38,035 nucleotides of DNA from Candidatus Wolfebacteria bacterium (lineage in GTDB: Bacteria > Patescibacteriota > Minisyncoccia > UBA6257 > UBA9933), in contig JANLIR010000008.1 in the NCBI GenBank assembly GCA_024654025.1, positions 1 to 38,035 of the forward strand, given 5' to 3'. Positions within the stretch are counted from its first letter, which is position 1. Each line of letters starts with the position of its first letter. A program made the position numbers and the translations under genes. Positions 1 to 8,188 of this stretch are shown piece after piece. The notes under the pieces were generated by a model. It was not told where the DNA came from, searched no databases, and saw nothing but the letters and a program-made list of their open reading frames with translations.

Positions 1-2544
1 TACTTGTCCATAAGCGGGGTCGGATTTGTTTGTTATATTGTATTTGAGTTGAAGCTTCTGAATAGCTTGTTTGGTTAGTTGTCCGTAATAACCGGTTATC
101 AATTTTTCAGGATAGATATCAGGGTATTGGGAGAGAAATGATTGGAGATTTTTGACTTCAGGATTGGTTAGGCCAGGATACAAATGCTTAGTAAAGGACA
201 TTGATGGATATTGGGATACTGGGATATTAGTAGATACTGGTGGATATTTATTGATATTAGGAGAAGATATTGGAGCTTTCGCTGAAGAAAGAATAGATAT
301 TGGAAGCCCAGCGCTTGCTACGGCAGCAGAGACAGAACAAGCAGAAGTTGTTTGTGATAATGAGGAAGTTGCTGATTCAGTGGAATCTCCATTTCTGTAT
401 TTGACTTCATAGGAATAGGAGGTATTGCAAGTAAGTCCTGTGTCAGTATAGGAATTAGTGGTTATCCAACCGGAATTATTTGAATTTGTCGTATTGAGGA
501 AATAATAGCTGGAGGAAGCGGAAGAAGTGTTATTGAAGGAATCAACAGATAAAGCAATGGAAGTTTGGCTCGGAGTGGCGGAGAAATTAGTGGGGTCAGG
601 AGTAAGAGTGTATTTGCTGGAAGTGGCTCCATATGAAGAGATGTTTCCTGCTAGATCTATGAATCTGACATCATAGGCATATTGGGTGTTGGAAGTTAGA
701 GATGAATCAGAGGTAGTGGCGGTGGAAGTGGAAACAGCTGATAAAGTGGTGGTGGAATTTTTTCTGACTTGCCATTGGTAGAGTCCTGACCCTGATTCAG
801 TGATTGTTGAAGTAGAAGGTCTGTTGATGATTATTGAGGAAGAAGTGATTGTTCCGAATGTTGATGAGGCGATTGTGCCTGTGGGAGCAACTATATCAAT
901 CCCAAAAGAATTGCTTCCTGAATTGAATTGGGTAAATGATGAGGTTCCATTGGAATAATCCAATAATCTAGCTTGCCATTTATAGTTTCCGTCAGGAAGA
1001 GAAGAAACAGTAATAGATGAAGTGGCGGTAGCATTGGCAGAAGAAGTGGCGGTGGAAGTGGTGAATGTTGAGGCGGTGTAGTTGGGAGTATTGGAAAATG
1101 TAGAAGTTGATAATTCTATCTGGAGTTTTTCCAGGTCGTTTATATCAGTATCGGAAACAAGGCCGGAGAAACATACTGTTGAGGTGGATATCCAATAAGT
1201 GGAGGTGGATATTGAACTGGAACAATCCGACTGGTACTGGCCTATGCTTGCCGGAGCGTTGGGATTGGTGTTTATGAATTCATCCGCTCCGATGTCCCAA
1301 GCAGAACCCCAAGGTCTGGTTTGTCCGTCAATGTCGTCGGTAAAGTTTAGCGGTGCCGTATCGCCCGAGGTGTCCGTGCCAACGTCGATGAGTGCGGACC
1401 CGACTGGAAGGTGGAAGTCCTCACTGCCGGGGGTCACATTGGTAAAATTCGTTGTGTTCACCGCAATGTCATCCAAACTCGCGTCAGCGGCTGTATTATC
1501 GGAAGCGGCATTAGTAGTTTGCGTAATGCCCCGATAGAGAGCCCTGCCATAAGTTCCGATCCCTCCGAGATAAGTATTTTTGACAATGAAAGGAGTCGAG
1601 CCGGGATTGTCCAAGCCGGCATATCCTCCGATAAATGTAGAGTTGTAAATAGAAATTGAGCCTGTGGATTGGTTACGATAAGTCCAAAGAAAGCTTCCGT
1701 TGGTCGTACTGGGATAAATGTCATAACCTATGACATTCCATACTTTTAGCACAAGGTTTTCGGTATTCACATTCATACCAGCCTGAAGATAAGTGGAATT
1801 CATGTGGCCCCGCAAAATACTATTAGAAAGCCATGATTCATTCGCCGCAGAAACAGACTTATAGACGATTATATTCCTTGAATTGGCGGTTGGATCGATC
1901 GTCTGTACCTGTAACCCATCAAGGCGGACGTAGTCCTCATAAACATCAATGGGAATCGAGTCGGTAGCGATAAGGCGGTATTTATTCGTATCCCACTTCC
2001 CGGTGTGCCTGGCCGTTGGAGTGGTATAAATTCTGATATAGTTAGTAGAGGTAGTTGTCCATCCGTTAATTCCAACAACGGTCGTATCAGGACTTGTCCA
2101 TGCTCCGTCGATTTTAGCGGTGGCAATGACGGAATCTCCGGTATCGGATATTTGGAAATAGTTAGTAGTAGAAGCGGTTACTCGCCACTGGTCGTTTATT
2201 TGAAAAGAATAAGTGGAGCTGGAGATAGAGGCGACGAGTATTTGAGTGGCTGTATCGTGTTTAGAAATTCCTGTTATCCCAGTTGAGGTTGAATTTCGCC
2301 ATAAGGTAGTAGTAGCACCATCGGCAATAACCCCAGTTACTGAACCAGAAAAAACCTTTGTGGTAGCAACGGTCAAATCAGTATTAATAGCCGCTTCCCA
2401 GGAAGACAAGGTGTTATAATCCCCTCCTGATTGTAAAATAGTGGAAACAAATTCAGTGGCGGCGAAAGAAATACCGCTACTGATAAATATAGAGATAAAA
2501 TAGATAAATATGGATAAAAATAGTACAAAAAATATACGTTTCAT
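1..2544 (-). CDS. Secreted beta-helix/Fn3-like protein with peptidoglycan-binding domain (3' end cut by window)
   Basis: The frame is open for 848 codons from ATG 2544 to the window edge with no stop, so the C-terminus is missing. A signal peptide (MKRIFFVLFLSIFIYFISIF..., ending SFAA) leads into ATEFVSTILQSGGDY, then a predicted right-handed beta-helix, then the closing motif WDIGADEF near residue 425. Next comes a Ser/Thr-rich region (about 430-770) with Fn3-like strands, and from about residue 785 a peptidoglycan-binding-1-type domain (NPEVKNLQSFL, ITGYYGQLTKQAI). The product is probably a cell-wall-anchored surface protein; ligand or enzyme activity is unknown. Its Ser/Thr-rich half and C-terminus are close to the gene at 7999-10695, while its N-terminus is closer to the gene at 13513. 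A promoter lies immediately upstream, so it may be transcribed on its own. Confidence 0.8.
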   Translation of the reverse strand, partial: MKRIFFVLFLSIFIYFISIFISSGISFAATEFVSTILQSGGDYNTLSSWEAAINTDLTVATTKVFSGSVTGVIADGATTTLWRNSTSTGITGISKHDTATQILVASISSSTYSFQINDQWRVTASTTNYFQISDTGDSVIATAKIDGAWTSPDTTVVGINGWTTTSTNYIRIYTTPTARHTGKWDTNKYRLIATDSIPIDVYEDYVRLDGLQVQTIDPTANSRNIIVYKSVSAANESWLSNSILRGHMNSTYLQAGMNVNTENLVLKVWNVIGYDIYPSTTNGSFLWTYRNQSTGSISIYNSTFIGGYAGLDNPGSTPFIVKNTYLGGIGTYGRALYRGITQTTNAASDNTAADASLDDIAVNTTNFTNVTPGSEDFHLPVGSALIDVGTDTSGDTAPLNFTDDIDGQTRPWGSAWDIGADEFINTNPNAPASIGQYQSDCSSSISTSTYWISTSTVCFSGLVSDTDINDLEKLQIELSTSTFSNTPNYTASTFTTSTATSSANATATSSITVSSLPDGNYKWQARLLDYSNGTSSFTQFNSGSNSFGIDIVAPTGTIASSTFGTITSSSIIINRPSTSTITESGSGLYQWQVRKNSTTTLSAVSTSTATTSDSSLTSNTQYAYDVRFIDLAGNISSYGATSSKYTLTPDPTNFSATPSQTSIALSVDSFNNTSSASSSYYFLNTTNSNNSGWITTNSYTDTGLTCNTSYSYEVKYRNGDSTESATSSLSQTTSACSVSAAVASAGLPISILSSAKAPISSPNINKYPPVSTNIPVSQYPSMSFTKHLYPGLTNPEVKNLQSFLSQYPDIYPEKLITGYYGQLTKQAIQKLQLKYNITNKSDPAYGQV

Positions 2545-2551
2545 CAAATTA

Positions 2552-2579
2552 AGTATAACAAAATAAATTTCTACCGCAA
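2552..2579 (-). promoter_or_regulatory. Sigma70-like promoter, probably giving a leaderless mRNA
   Basis: On the minus strand TTGCGG (2579-2574), a 16-bp spacer and TATACT (2557-2552) precede the ATG at 2544 by only 7 bases. Transcription would start at or next to the start codon, and no Shine-Dalgarno site is seen. This is read from sequence only. Confidence 0.5.
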
Positions 2580-2682
2580 TATTAACAATCTTTATCTAAA
2601 TTCCACTATTTTCTCCCTCTTCTTTTTTCTATATACGCCAACCTTTATCAATGTTTCTCTATTTATATCTATAAATACTTTT

Positions 2683-2790
2683 TTAGATAATAGATAATCC
2701 CGTTGGAGCTGAGGGAGGAGTGTCCCGCTTTTGTCTCCGGCTCGCCAGAGCAACAAAATCGAGAGTGTCGGAGATTCCGCCAGCTTTCTG
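2683..2790 (-). pseudogene. Relic of a second C-terminal tail beyond the stop of the next gene
   Basis: After the TAA at 2793-2791 the same frame stays open for 35 more codons and ends in DTPPSAPTGLSII plus stop at 2685-2683. This is a second copy of the tail that ends the preceding protein (DIIPPANPTGLSVS). Ten-base inverted arms (2775-2784 and 2819-2828) bracket the first stop codon. It looks like the 3' remnant of a deleted paralogue or a duplicated tail. The rest of the 2545-2790 spacer is AT-rich and shows only the promoter of the next gene. Confidence 0.5.
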
Positions 2791-4140
2791 TTACGATACG
2801 GATAAACCAGTGGGATTGGCTGGCGGAATAATATCAGATGACCCCGAAACGTATTCATACGCGCCCCGATCCCAGACGCCGTCAGTGCCCCTTACAACGC
2901 CAGTCAGATCACTTTCATAGATTGCACTAAGTGCTAAGCCAGCGAGTGCTCCAGACAAGCGGAAGTCGCCATTGGCAGAATCTACATATGGGTCGCTACC
3001 GAAAGGAAGATCTGTGTCGTGCTCCCCTTCCGCGTTTCCGGATCCGCATTGGATCATCGTGTTGTAATCGGAATCCGCCATTTCTGTGATTGTATAGTTT
3101 TTGCACCTGTACCAAAGATTATTATAGACAGCATTGCTGTTCCCTTCATATAAGTGATACGAGGCGTTTATCCCGCGATGATTGAACACGGAGTTGTTGT
3201 AAATTTTCCAGTTGTACGCTTGCGCTGCCGCTGACCTCGTAGTAAAAATACCGTTGTTCACGCCTGTATAAATCGCAGAAGTGCTGTCGTTCCAGAACAC
3301 CATATTGCCGTATATTTCCCAATTGTAATCGTCCCCGGTAAGATTAACCACAACGCCGGTACCTTCTATGTCCTCCCATACATTGTAGCGAATAGTATAG
3401 TAATCGCCATAATTATCGGACCATCCTTCGGCGTGAACGCCGGAAGTTGACCGATTCCTGGCGAACCAGTTATATTGCACAAGCACGTTTTGCCAGTTTC
3501 TTGTCAAGAAAAACGTTCGGGTGGAATCATGCAGATAAGAATACTCAAGTGTAAAATTCGACACTGCCGTGTTTCCGTAAATATGATCCGCCGCGTCCGA
3601 GTCCGATACTTCAGTGGTATCAAAAGCAAACTCACTATGGCGTATAGCTATGTTGCTTGGAGCATTTGTCATAGTGAACAGAGTATCGTAGGTTGTATTA
3701 TAAAATTTTATTCCGTGTCCGACTTTCCAACTCGAAGGGCCACCGCCGGTAATTCCATCAATATCCCAATATCCGGTCGTAACTGTGGCCCTGGCGATAA
3801 CCGCTTGGCCATCGCCATACCCGGAGTCCCATCCAGTATCCGTGCCGTGAGCGCCGCTTGTCGCTTTTTTAATGTAAATGTAGGCCGTCCCGGATACTGC
3901 CGTATTGAGCGTAACAGCGTTATAAGAACCAACAGCTAAAAATATCGTGTCTCCGCGAGCCGCAAGGTTTTCCGCCGTTGATAACTGATCGCAAGCGCTC
4001 CCCAAATCCCAGTCGGAACAAGTGCTTCCGGTTGCTCCATCTCGGACATATAAATTCGCGGCTTGGGAGTTTTTTGCCCAGCCGAAAAGGCCGAGAAATA
4101 ATATTGCGAAAATTATTTTAAATTTTGAAAATTTGTTCAT
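2791..4140 (-). CDS. Secreted beta-helix protein with DTTPP-type tail
   Basis: 449 aa. The signal peptide (KIIFAILFLGLFGWAKNSQA) is followed by AANLYVRDGA and a region of repeating short strands rich in Asn, Tyr and Trp, typical of a right-handed parallel beta-helix (about 60-370). The closing motif is WDRGAYEYVSG and the last residues are DIIPPANPTGLSVS. The GAYE motif and layout recall choice-of-anchor-Q-type surface proteins (family knowledge, not searched). No catalytic motif of pectate lyases is evident, so an enzyme role is not claimed. The spacer to the gene upstream (4141-4178) is an AT-rich run of AATTTTCAATT-like repeats, with TATAAT about 36 bases before the ATG. Confidence 0.85.
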   Translation of the reverse strand: MNKFSKFKIIFAILFLGLFGWAKNSQAANLYVRDGATGSTCSDWDLGSACDQLSTAENLAARGDTIFLAVGSYNAVTLNTAVSGTAYIYIKKATSGAHGTDTGWDSGYGDGQAVIARATVTTGYWDIDGITGGGPSSWKVGHGIKFYNTTYDTLFTMTNAPSNIAIRHSEFAFDTTEVSDSDAADHIYGNTAVSNFTLEYSYLHDSTRTFFLTRNWQNVLVQYNWFARNRSTSGVHAEGWSDNYGDYYTIRYNVWEDIEGTGVVVNLTGDDYNWEIYGNMVFWNDSTSAIYTGVNNGIFTTRSAAAQAYNWKIYNNSVFNHRGINASYHLYEGNSNAVYNNLWYRCKNYTITEMADSDYNTMIQCGSGNAEGEHDTDLPFGSDPYVDSANGDFRLSGALAGLALSAIYESDLTGVVRGTDGVWDRGAYEYVSGSSDIIPPANPTGLSVS

Positions 4141-4178
4141 TGGAAATTGTTTGAAAATTGATAATTAAAAATTGAAAA

Positions 4179-5564
4179 TTATAAAACGCTTAGTCCCGTT
4201 GGCACGGCGGGCGGGGTGGTATCGCCGCCGAAAACGTATTCATACACTCCGATGTCGGGAACGCCTATTATCGGGTTGCCTAAAATATCCGCGGCCAGCC
4301 CAACGTCAACTCCAGCATTGATAGCCGGGCTTCCGCCATTTAATCTGAAATCTCCAGCCGCACTGTCAAAAAATTGCGGGTCCACCTGGATGTTCCCGTT
4401 TCCGGCATAAAAATACCCGACGCCCGGCGCCCACAGCGAGTGGTCCGGGGGCGTAGGATCGGAGTAAACGTTGTAGACCGGCGAAGGGTTGTCGTTATTT
4501 GTGGGATGCCGGCCGGTAAAAATGTTGTTTTTTACATCGGGAGAAAAGAAACTTCCAAAATATGTGTCATGGAAAACATTGTTATACACTCTCTCAGGCC
4601 GTAAAGCAGTCCCCGGGTGAGTTTTATAAACTCCGGATCTGATGTCTGAAAATACGTTATACAGAACATCAATATTGCCGAAATTGTTGACATTGTCCGC
4701 CGTTGTCGACATTATTCCCTGTCCGTCGATATTTACGACGCGATTATTTCTGAAAACAAGATTAAATGGCCCGCTTGGAGGCCTTATTTGTAAAACATCG
4801 TTATGAACTCCCGTTATCCACGGAACATCCAACAAATCGTGAAAGTAAGAGAATTCTACGGTCAAAGTGCCCATGCCACCATATTTGATTTGGTCTTCAT
4901 AGGCCGTTTGTTTGAAATCGCTATGGCTTACAAGAGCATTGTTTGAATTAATGAGAAGCCCTGTTCCCCACGATCCAGTCCTTTCCGCTTCATATTTTAT
5001 ATTCTTTAATTCAAAAAAATCCGCGGCCGACCGCACGTTAATATTATAGCCGGTTTCATCGGTAAGATTAACGGTGAACTTTGATGCATCTTTTCCGTCA
5101 ATTGTCACATATGGCTGCCGCACGATAATATTGTCGGTTATAAGAACCGCTCCGTCACGGCCCGGCTCAGTGGACCTTTGGATCGTAATTCTTTGCGAAG
5201 CTACCCCCGCCTTATTGACATCCAGAACCGTTGAATAAACCATATTGACTGCTCCGCCGTCGATATGCACATTGTCGCCCGCCTGAACAGAGTTCCAATT
5301 TATTTGGTTAAGTTCGTTCCAGGCGTTTTCCCAGTTGCTCCCGGTGGAATTATTTCCGCTTTTTGAAACATACCAATCGGCCCCGTATGCTGGCGAGACC
5401 GGAGCAAGACTGAAAAAAATGGTAAAAATAAAGAAAATAAATCCGAAAGATAAAAACTTTTTGCGGCCAGCAATGGGATAAACCGTCCGGGAACTTTCCG
5501 CCCGGCCGAAAAGGCCAAGAAGGGTTATCGAGAGGAAAATGATTTTTATTTTATGCCTTTGCAT
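4179..5564 (-). CDS. Secreted beta-helix protein with two N-terminal hydrophobic signals
   Basis: 461 aa. The N-terminus carries two signal-like segments in tandem: IKIIFLSITLLGLFGRAESS (about 6-25), then FLSFGFIFFIFTIFFSLAPV followed by SPAYGADWYV (about 38-65). The mature part (DWYVSKSGNNSTGSNW...) is a predicted beta-helix ending DIGVYEYVFGGDTTPPAVPTG plus LSVL. Only 14 bp separate it from the next start upstream of 4179's neighbour genes, so it is probably co-transcribed. The first hydrophobic stretch matches the paralogues' signal peptides, and the second may be the native one, so the gene looks like a fusion of one leader onto a complete precursor. Function is unknown beyond being exported. 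Confidence 0.82.
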   Translation of the reverse strand: MQRHKIKIIFLSITLLGLFGRAESSRTVYPIAGRKKFLSFGFIFFIFTIFFSLAPVSPAYGADWYVSKSGNNSTGSNWENAWNELNQINWNSVQAGDNVHIDGGAVNMVYSTVLDVNKAGVASQRITIQRSTEPGRDGAVLITDNIIVRQPYVTIDGKDASKFTVNLTDETGYNINVRSAADFFELKNIKYEAERTGSWGTGLLINSNNALVSHSDFKQTAYEDQIKYGGMGTLTVEFSYFHDLLDVPWITGVHNDVLQIRPPSGPFNLVFRNNRVVNIDGQGIMSTTADNVNNFGNIDVLYNVFSDIRSGVYKTHPGTALRPERVYNNVFHDTYFGSFFSPDVKNNIFTGRHPTNNDNPSPVYNVYSDPTPPDHSLWAPGVGYFYAGNGNIQVDPQFFDSAAGDFRLNGGSPAINAGVDVGLAADILGNPIIGVPDIGVYEYVFGGDTTPPAVPTGLSVL

Positions 5565-5585
5565 TTCGTTGTAGGTTGTCAGTTG

Positions 5586-7841
5586 TTAGTTGACAGTTAA
5601 TCCCTGGGGCGCGGCGGGAGGAGTAGTATCTGCTCCTGAAGCTGCCCCGTTCCATCCTGCCAGACGCGCCATCAGCCACCATAAAGCCTTGGCTTTTCTA
5701 ATATCAAGAGCATCGTTTGCATGGTCGCCCGCGTAAGTGTTAGGAGTAACGCTTTCACTGTAATCTGGATTGCGTAAATACTGGCCGCTGTTTATATATT
5801 GAGAGGTGTTGGTATTGTTCCAATTTTCAATATCCGCTTGGTCAAACAAAATACCGCTATTGGCTGAAGCGGCCTGGCGAATCATATCATTCCAACGATT
5901 CATGTCCGCGCCGTAGGTTGTATTGCAGTCGCTGACAGAGGTAGTGTACAAAAATTTGGTCGAGTTAACTGTTGAATCGGTATTAAAATCCGTAAGAGCG
6001 TTAAGATACAGCTGCAAGTCGGCATCGCCGAAAGGATGGCCGATTTCGCCGGTAGCATATGCCGGATTGCACATGTGATACGACCAACCGTAAATGGAGG
6101 CGCTAACGGGATAACCGAACACCGCAGCCGCCTGTCTGATGGTATTCTTCTGCGTTGTCTTAGCCGCGTCATCGGTCCAGTAAGTACTGGCGCCGCCGAA
6201 TTCAGACCAGGAACTGTAGGCGGATGAATACTTGCCGGTCAAATCTCTCAAAGAATTATCGTTAATAAACGAACCGGGGTTGTAAGCAACATCAGCGCTG
6301 TATTTGGAATTTTGAGTCTCGAGAAGTTGAAACCCGTAGTGGAATTGACGTGCATGCGATTGTCCGAAAACGCTTGCCACAAGGCGGCGGCTTTTGATTT
6401 GTTCAATCCAATAGTCAGGAATTATATTAAAATCATCAACGGCTCTGTGGTCGGCGACAATGAACGGCGAGGAAGAAACAGAATTTACATAAAAAGAAAT
6501 TAAAAAATCATCGGGATTGGAATTCCCCAAAGAATCAACACATCTCACATAGTAATTATAGCTCCGGCCGTTTTGCAAACCAGTCAGAAACGCGGAATGC
6601 AATGTGCCGCCCGTAGTTGAAAAAGTATTCATCATTGATAAATATGGAGCTCCGGCAGTTGTTGAATACCGGCAGGCGGCGTTTTCATTTGTTGTCAAAG
6701 ATAATGTCGCTTGAGTTGTGCCGGCGCCAAGAGTTCCGGTTGGAGAACCTCCGGAACGATAAGGAGGGATTGTGTCTTGCGGAGGCGGCGGAGCGGAACC
6801 GTTATATTCGTCCGCTCCGATATCCCAAGAGCCTGCTCTGATTTCGCCGTCAATGTCAGTTGAAAAAGATATGGCTGAATCCGATGACAAATCAATTCCG
6901 GCATCCTTAGCTGCGCTATCACTTGAAGATAAATGATAATTTCCGTTTGTCGAATCGCTAAAAGCGGCAGCTTGATTTATTTTGTTTCCAGTACCTCCCC
7001 AATCGTCTGATGTGGAATCGTCAGATATATTATAGCTAGCGGCCCAACTTTGGCCGGTGTTGGCGCGATATGCCTGTCCTGTTGCCGAAACGCCAATATT
7101 ATTAATTAAAGTTCCTGCGCCAATGCTGTTATAAAACGCCCTTCCGGCATTGGCTATACCGGTGTTGTTGTAGAAATACGCATTAACATCGGCATCGTTT
7201 AAGAAGAAAGCTTCGGCCCCGGAATTGGTAGAATTGTTAATGCCTATATTATTCCATAATTTAACAGTTAACGGTCCAACGTAATAGATATCATAGATGT
7301 CATAGCCGGAATTATAGTCATTTTGGCCGAAGCTGTTGGAAATCCGCACTTCCCCGGCTCCGCTTGTATTATAAATAAAATAAATACGATTATTGTCGGT
7401 GATGCGGATGGATATGCCGTCAATGCGTACATTCTCTTCAGAGATGATAAGCGGAGTCGTTCTGCGATAGCCCGGTCCCCATGTGCCGTCATGGCGGGCT
7501 TGGGGTGTTGTGTAAATATTAATATAACGGCTGGCATCGGTGGTCCATCCGTTTATAGTGACCGCAGACGCATCCGGATTAATCCATGTTCCGTCTACTT
7601 TAGCGGTGGCAATGGTATCGGCGCAAACCAGATCGCCCGTTGCACAAGAACCAAAATTTATTCCTCCGTAAGCGGATTCCCAAGCGGAGAGTGAAGTAAA
7701 ACAATTTGAATAACCAGAACAATCCTGGCGGACGAGACCGACTACCTCGGTAGCGGCACGGGAATTATTGTTCATGCCAAAAAAAATCGCTATTAAAAAT
7801 AAATTTCTCCAGCTGAAAAATTTTTTGAAACAAAATTTCAT
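5586..7841 (-). CDS. Secreted beta-helix protein with C-terminal SGNH-hydrolase-like domain
   Basis: 751 aa. Signal peptide (RNLFLIAIFFGMNNNSRA), then ATEVVGLVRQDCSGYSNCF, a beta-helix, and WDIGADEY near residue 345. A Pro-rich linker and an Fn3-like segment (SYNYYVRCVDSLGNSNPDD) follow. The last 280 residues (from about HRAVDDFNIIPDYWIEQ) contain FGQSHARQFHYGF, ILFDQADIENW, and DHANDALD leading to ALWWLMARLAGW. These resemble secreted SGNH/GDSL-hydrolase-like proteins with a TSHG-S-like block and a final WWL-ARLAGW helix (recalled family resemblance, not searched). The protein ends DTTPPAAPQGLTVN. TATACT lies 13 bases before the ATG. It may deacylate glycans or wall polymers, but the substrate is unknown. 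Confidence 0.8.
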   Translation of the reverse strand: MKFCFKKFFSWRNLFLIAIFFGMNNNSRAATEVVGLVRQDCSGYSNCFTSLSAWESAYGGINFGSCATGDLVCADTIATAKVDGTWINPDASAVTINGWTTDASRYINIYTTPQARHDGTWGPGYRRTTPLIISEENVRIDGISIRITDNNRIYFIYNTSGAGEVRISNSFGQNDYNSGYDIYDIYYVGPLTVKLWNNIGINNSTNSGAEAFFLNDADVNAYFYNNTGIANAGRAFYNSIGAGTLINNIGVSATGQAYRANTGQSWAASYNISDDSTSDDWGGTGNKINQAAAFSDSTNGNYHLSSSDSAAKDAGIDLSSDSAISFSTDIDGEIRAGSWDIGADEYNGSAPPPPQDTIPPYRSGGSPTGTLGAGTTQATLSLTTNENAACRYSTTAGAPYLSMMNTFSTTGGTLHSAFLTGLQNGRSYNYYVRCVDSLGNSNPDDFLISFYVNSVSSSPFIVADHRAVDDFNIIPDYWIEQIKSRRLVASVFGQSHARQFHYGFQLLETQNSKYSADVAYNPGSFINDNSLRDLTGKYSSAYSSWSEFGGASTYWTDDAAKTTQKNTIRQAAAVFGYPVSASIYGWSYHMCNPAYATGEIGHPFGDADLQLYLNALTDFNTDSTVNSTKFLYTTSVSDCNTTYGADMNRWNDMIRQAASANSGILFDQADIENWNNTNTSQYINSGQYLRNPDYSESVTPNTYAGDHANDALDIRKAKALWWLMARLAGWNGAASGADTTPPAAPQGLTVN

Positions 7842-7871
7842 AATCTTTTTTATCAGTATAACAGATTATCT

Positions 7872-8188
7872 TTAAGAAGATTTTTTGATCTGGTCCAGGA
7901 TTTGATTCAATTGATCTTGCAGATAGTTGATCTGTTCCAGAAGATTGAGTATCCTTCTTGTTTTCGGCCCCACATATCCATAAGCAGAGTCGGATTCATT
8001 AGCTATGCCGTATTTGATCTGAAGTTTCTGGACTGCTTGTTTGGTTAATTGTCCGTAGTATCCGGTGATCAGCTTTTGGGGATAGATATCGGGGTATTGG
8101 GAGAGAAATGATTGGAGGTTTTTGACTTCGGGATTGGAGAGGCCGGGGTAGAGATACTTTGTAAATGATACTGATTGATATTGATTGA
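7872..8188 (-). pseudogene. Out-of-frame peptidoglycan-binding domain of the gene at 7999-10695
   Basis: In the alternative minus-strand frame the DNA encodes FTKYLYPGLSNPEVKNLQSF, ITGYYGQLTKQAVQKLQ, YGYVGPKTRRILNLLEQ and a short coiled-coil-like end (NYLQDQLNQILDQIKKSS), with a stop at 7874-7872. It aligns residue for residue with the in-frame domain of the gene at 1-2544. It is cut off from its own gene by a frame change in the 10-bp repeat at 8171-8200. Removing one 10-bp unit restores a continuous frame. Confidence 0.8.

Noticed and set aside
2592-2858. 88-codon minus-strand ORF between the first two genes
   Set aside because: It overlaps the 3' end of the gene at 2791 in another frame and has no start signal or family character.
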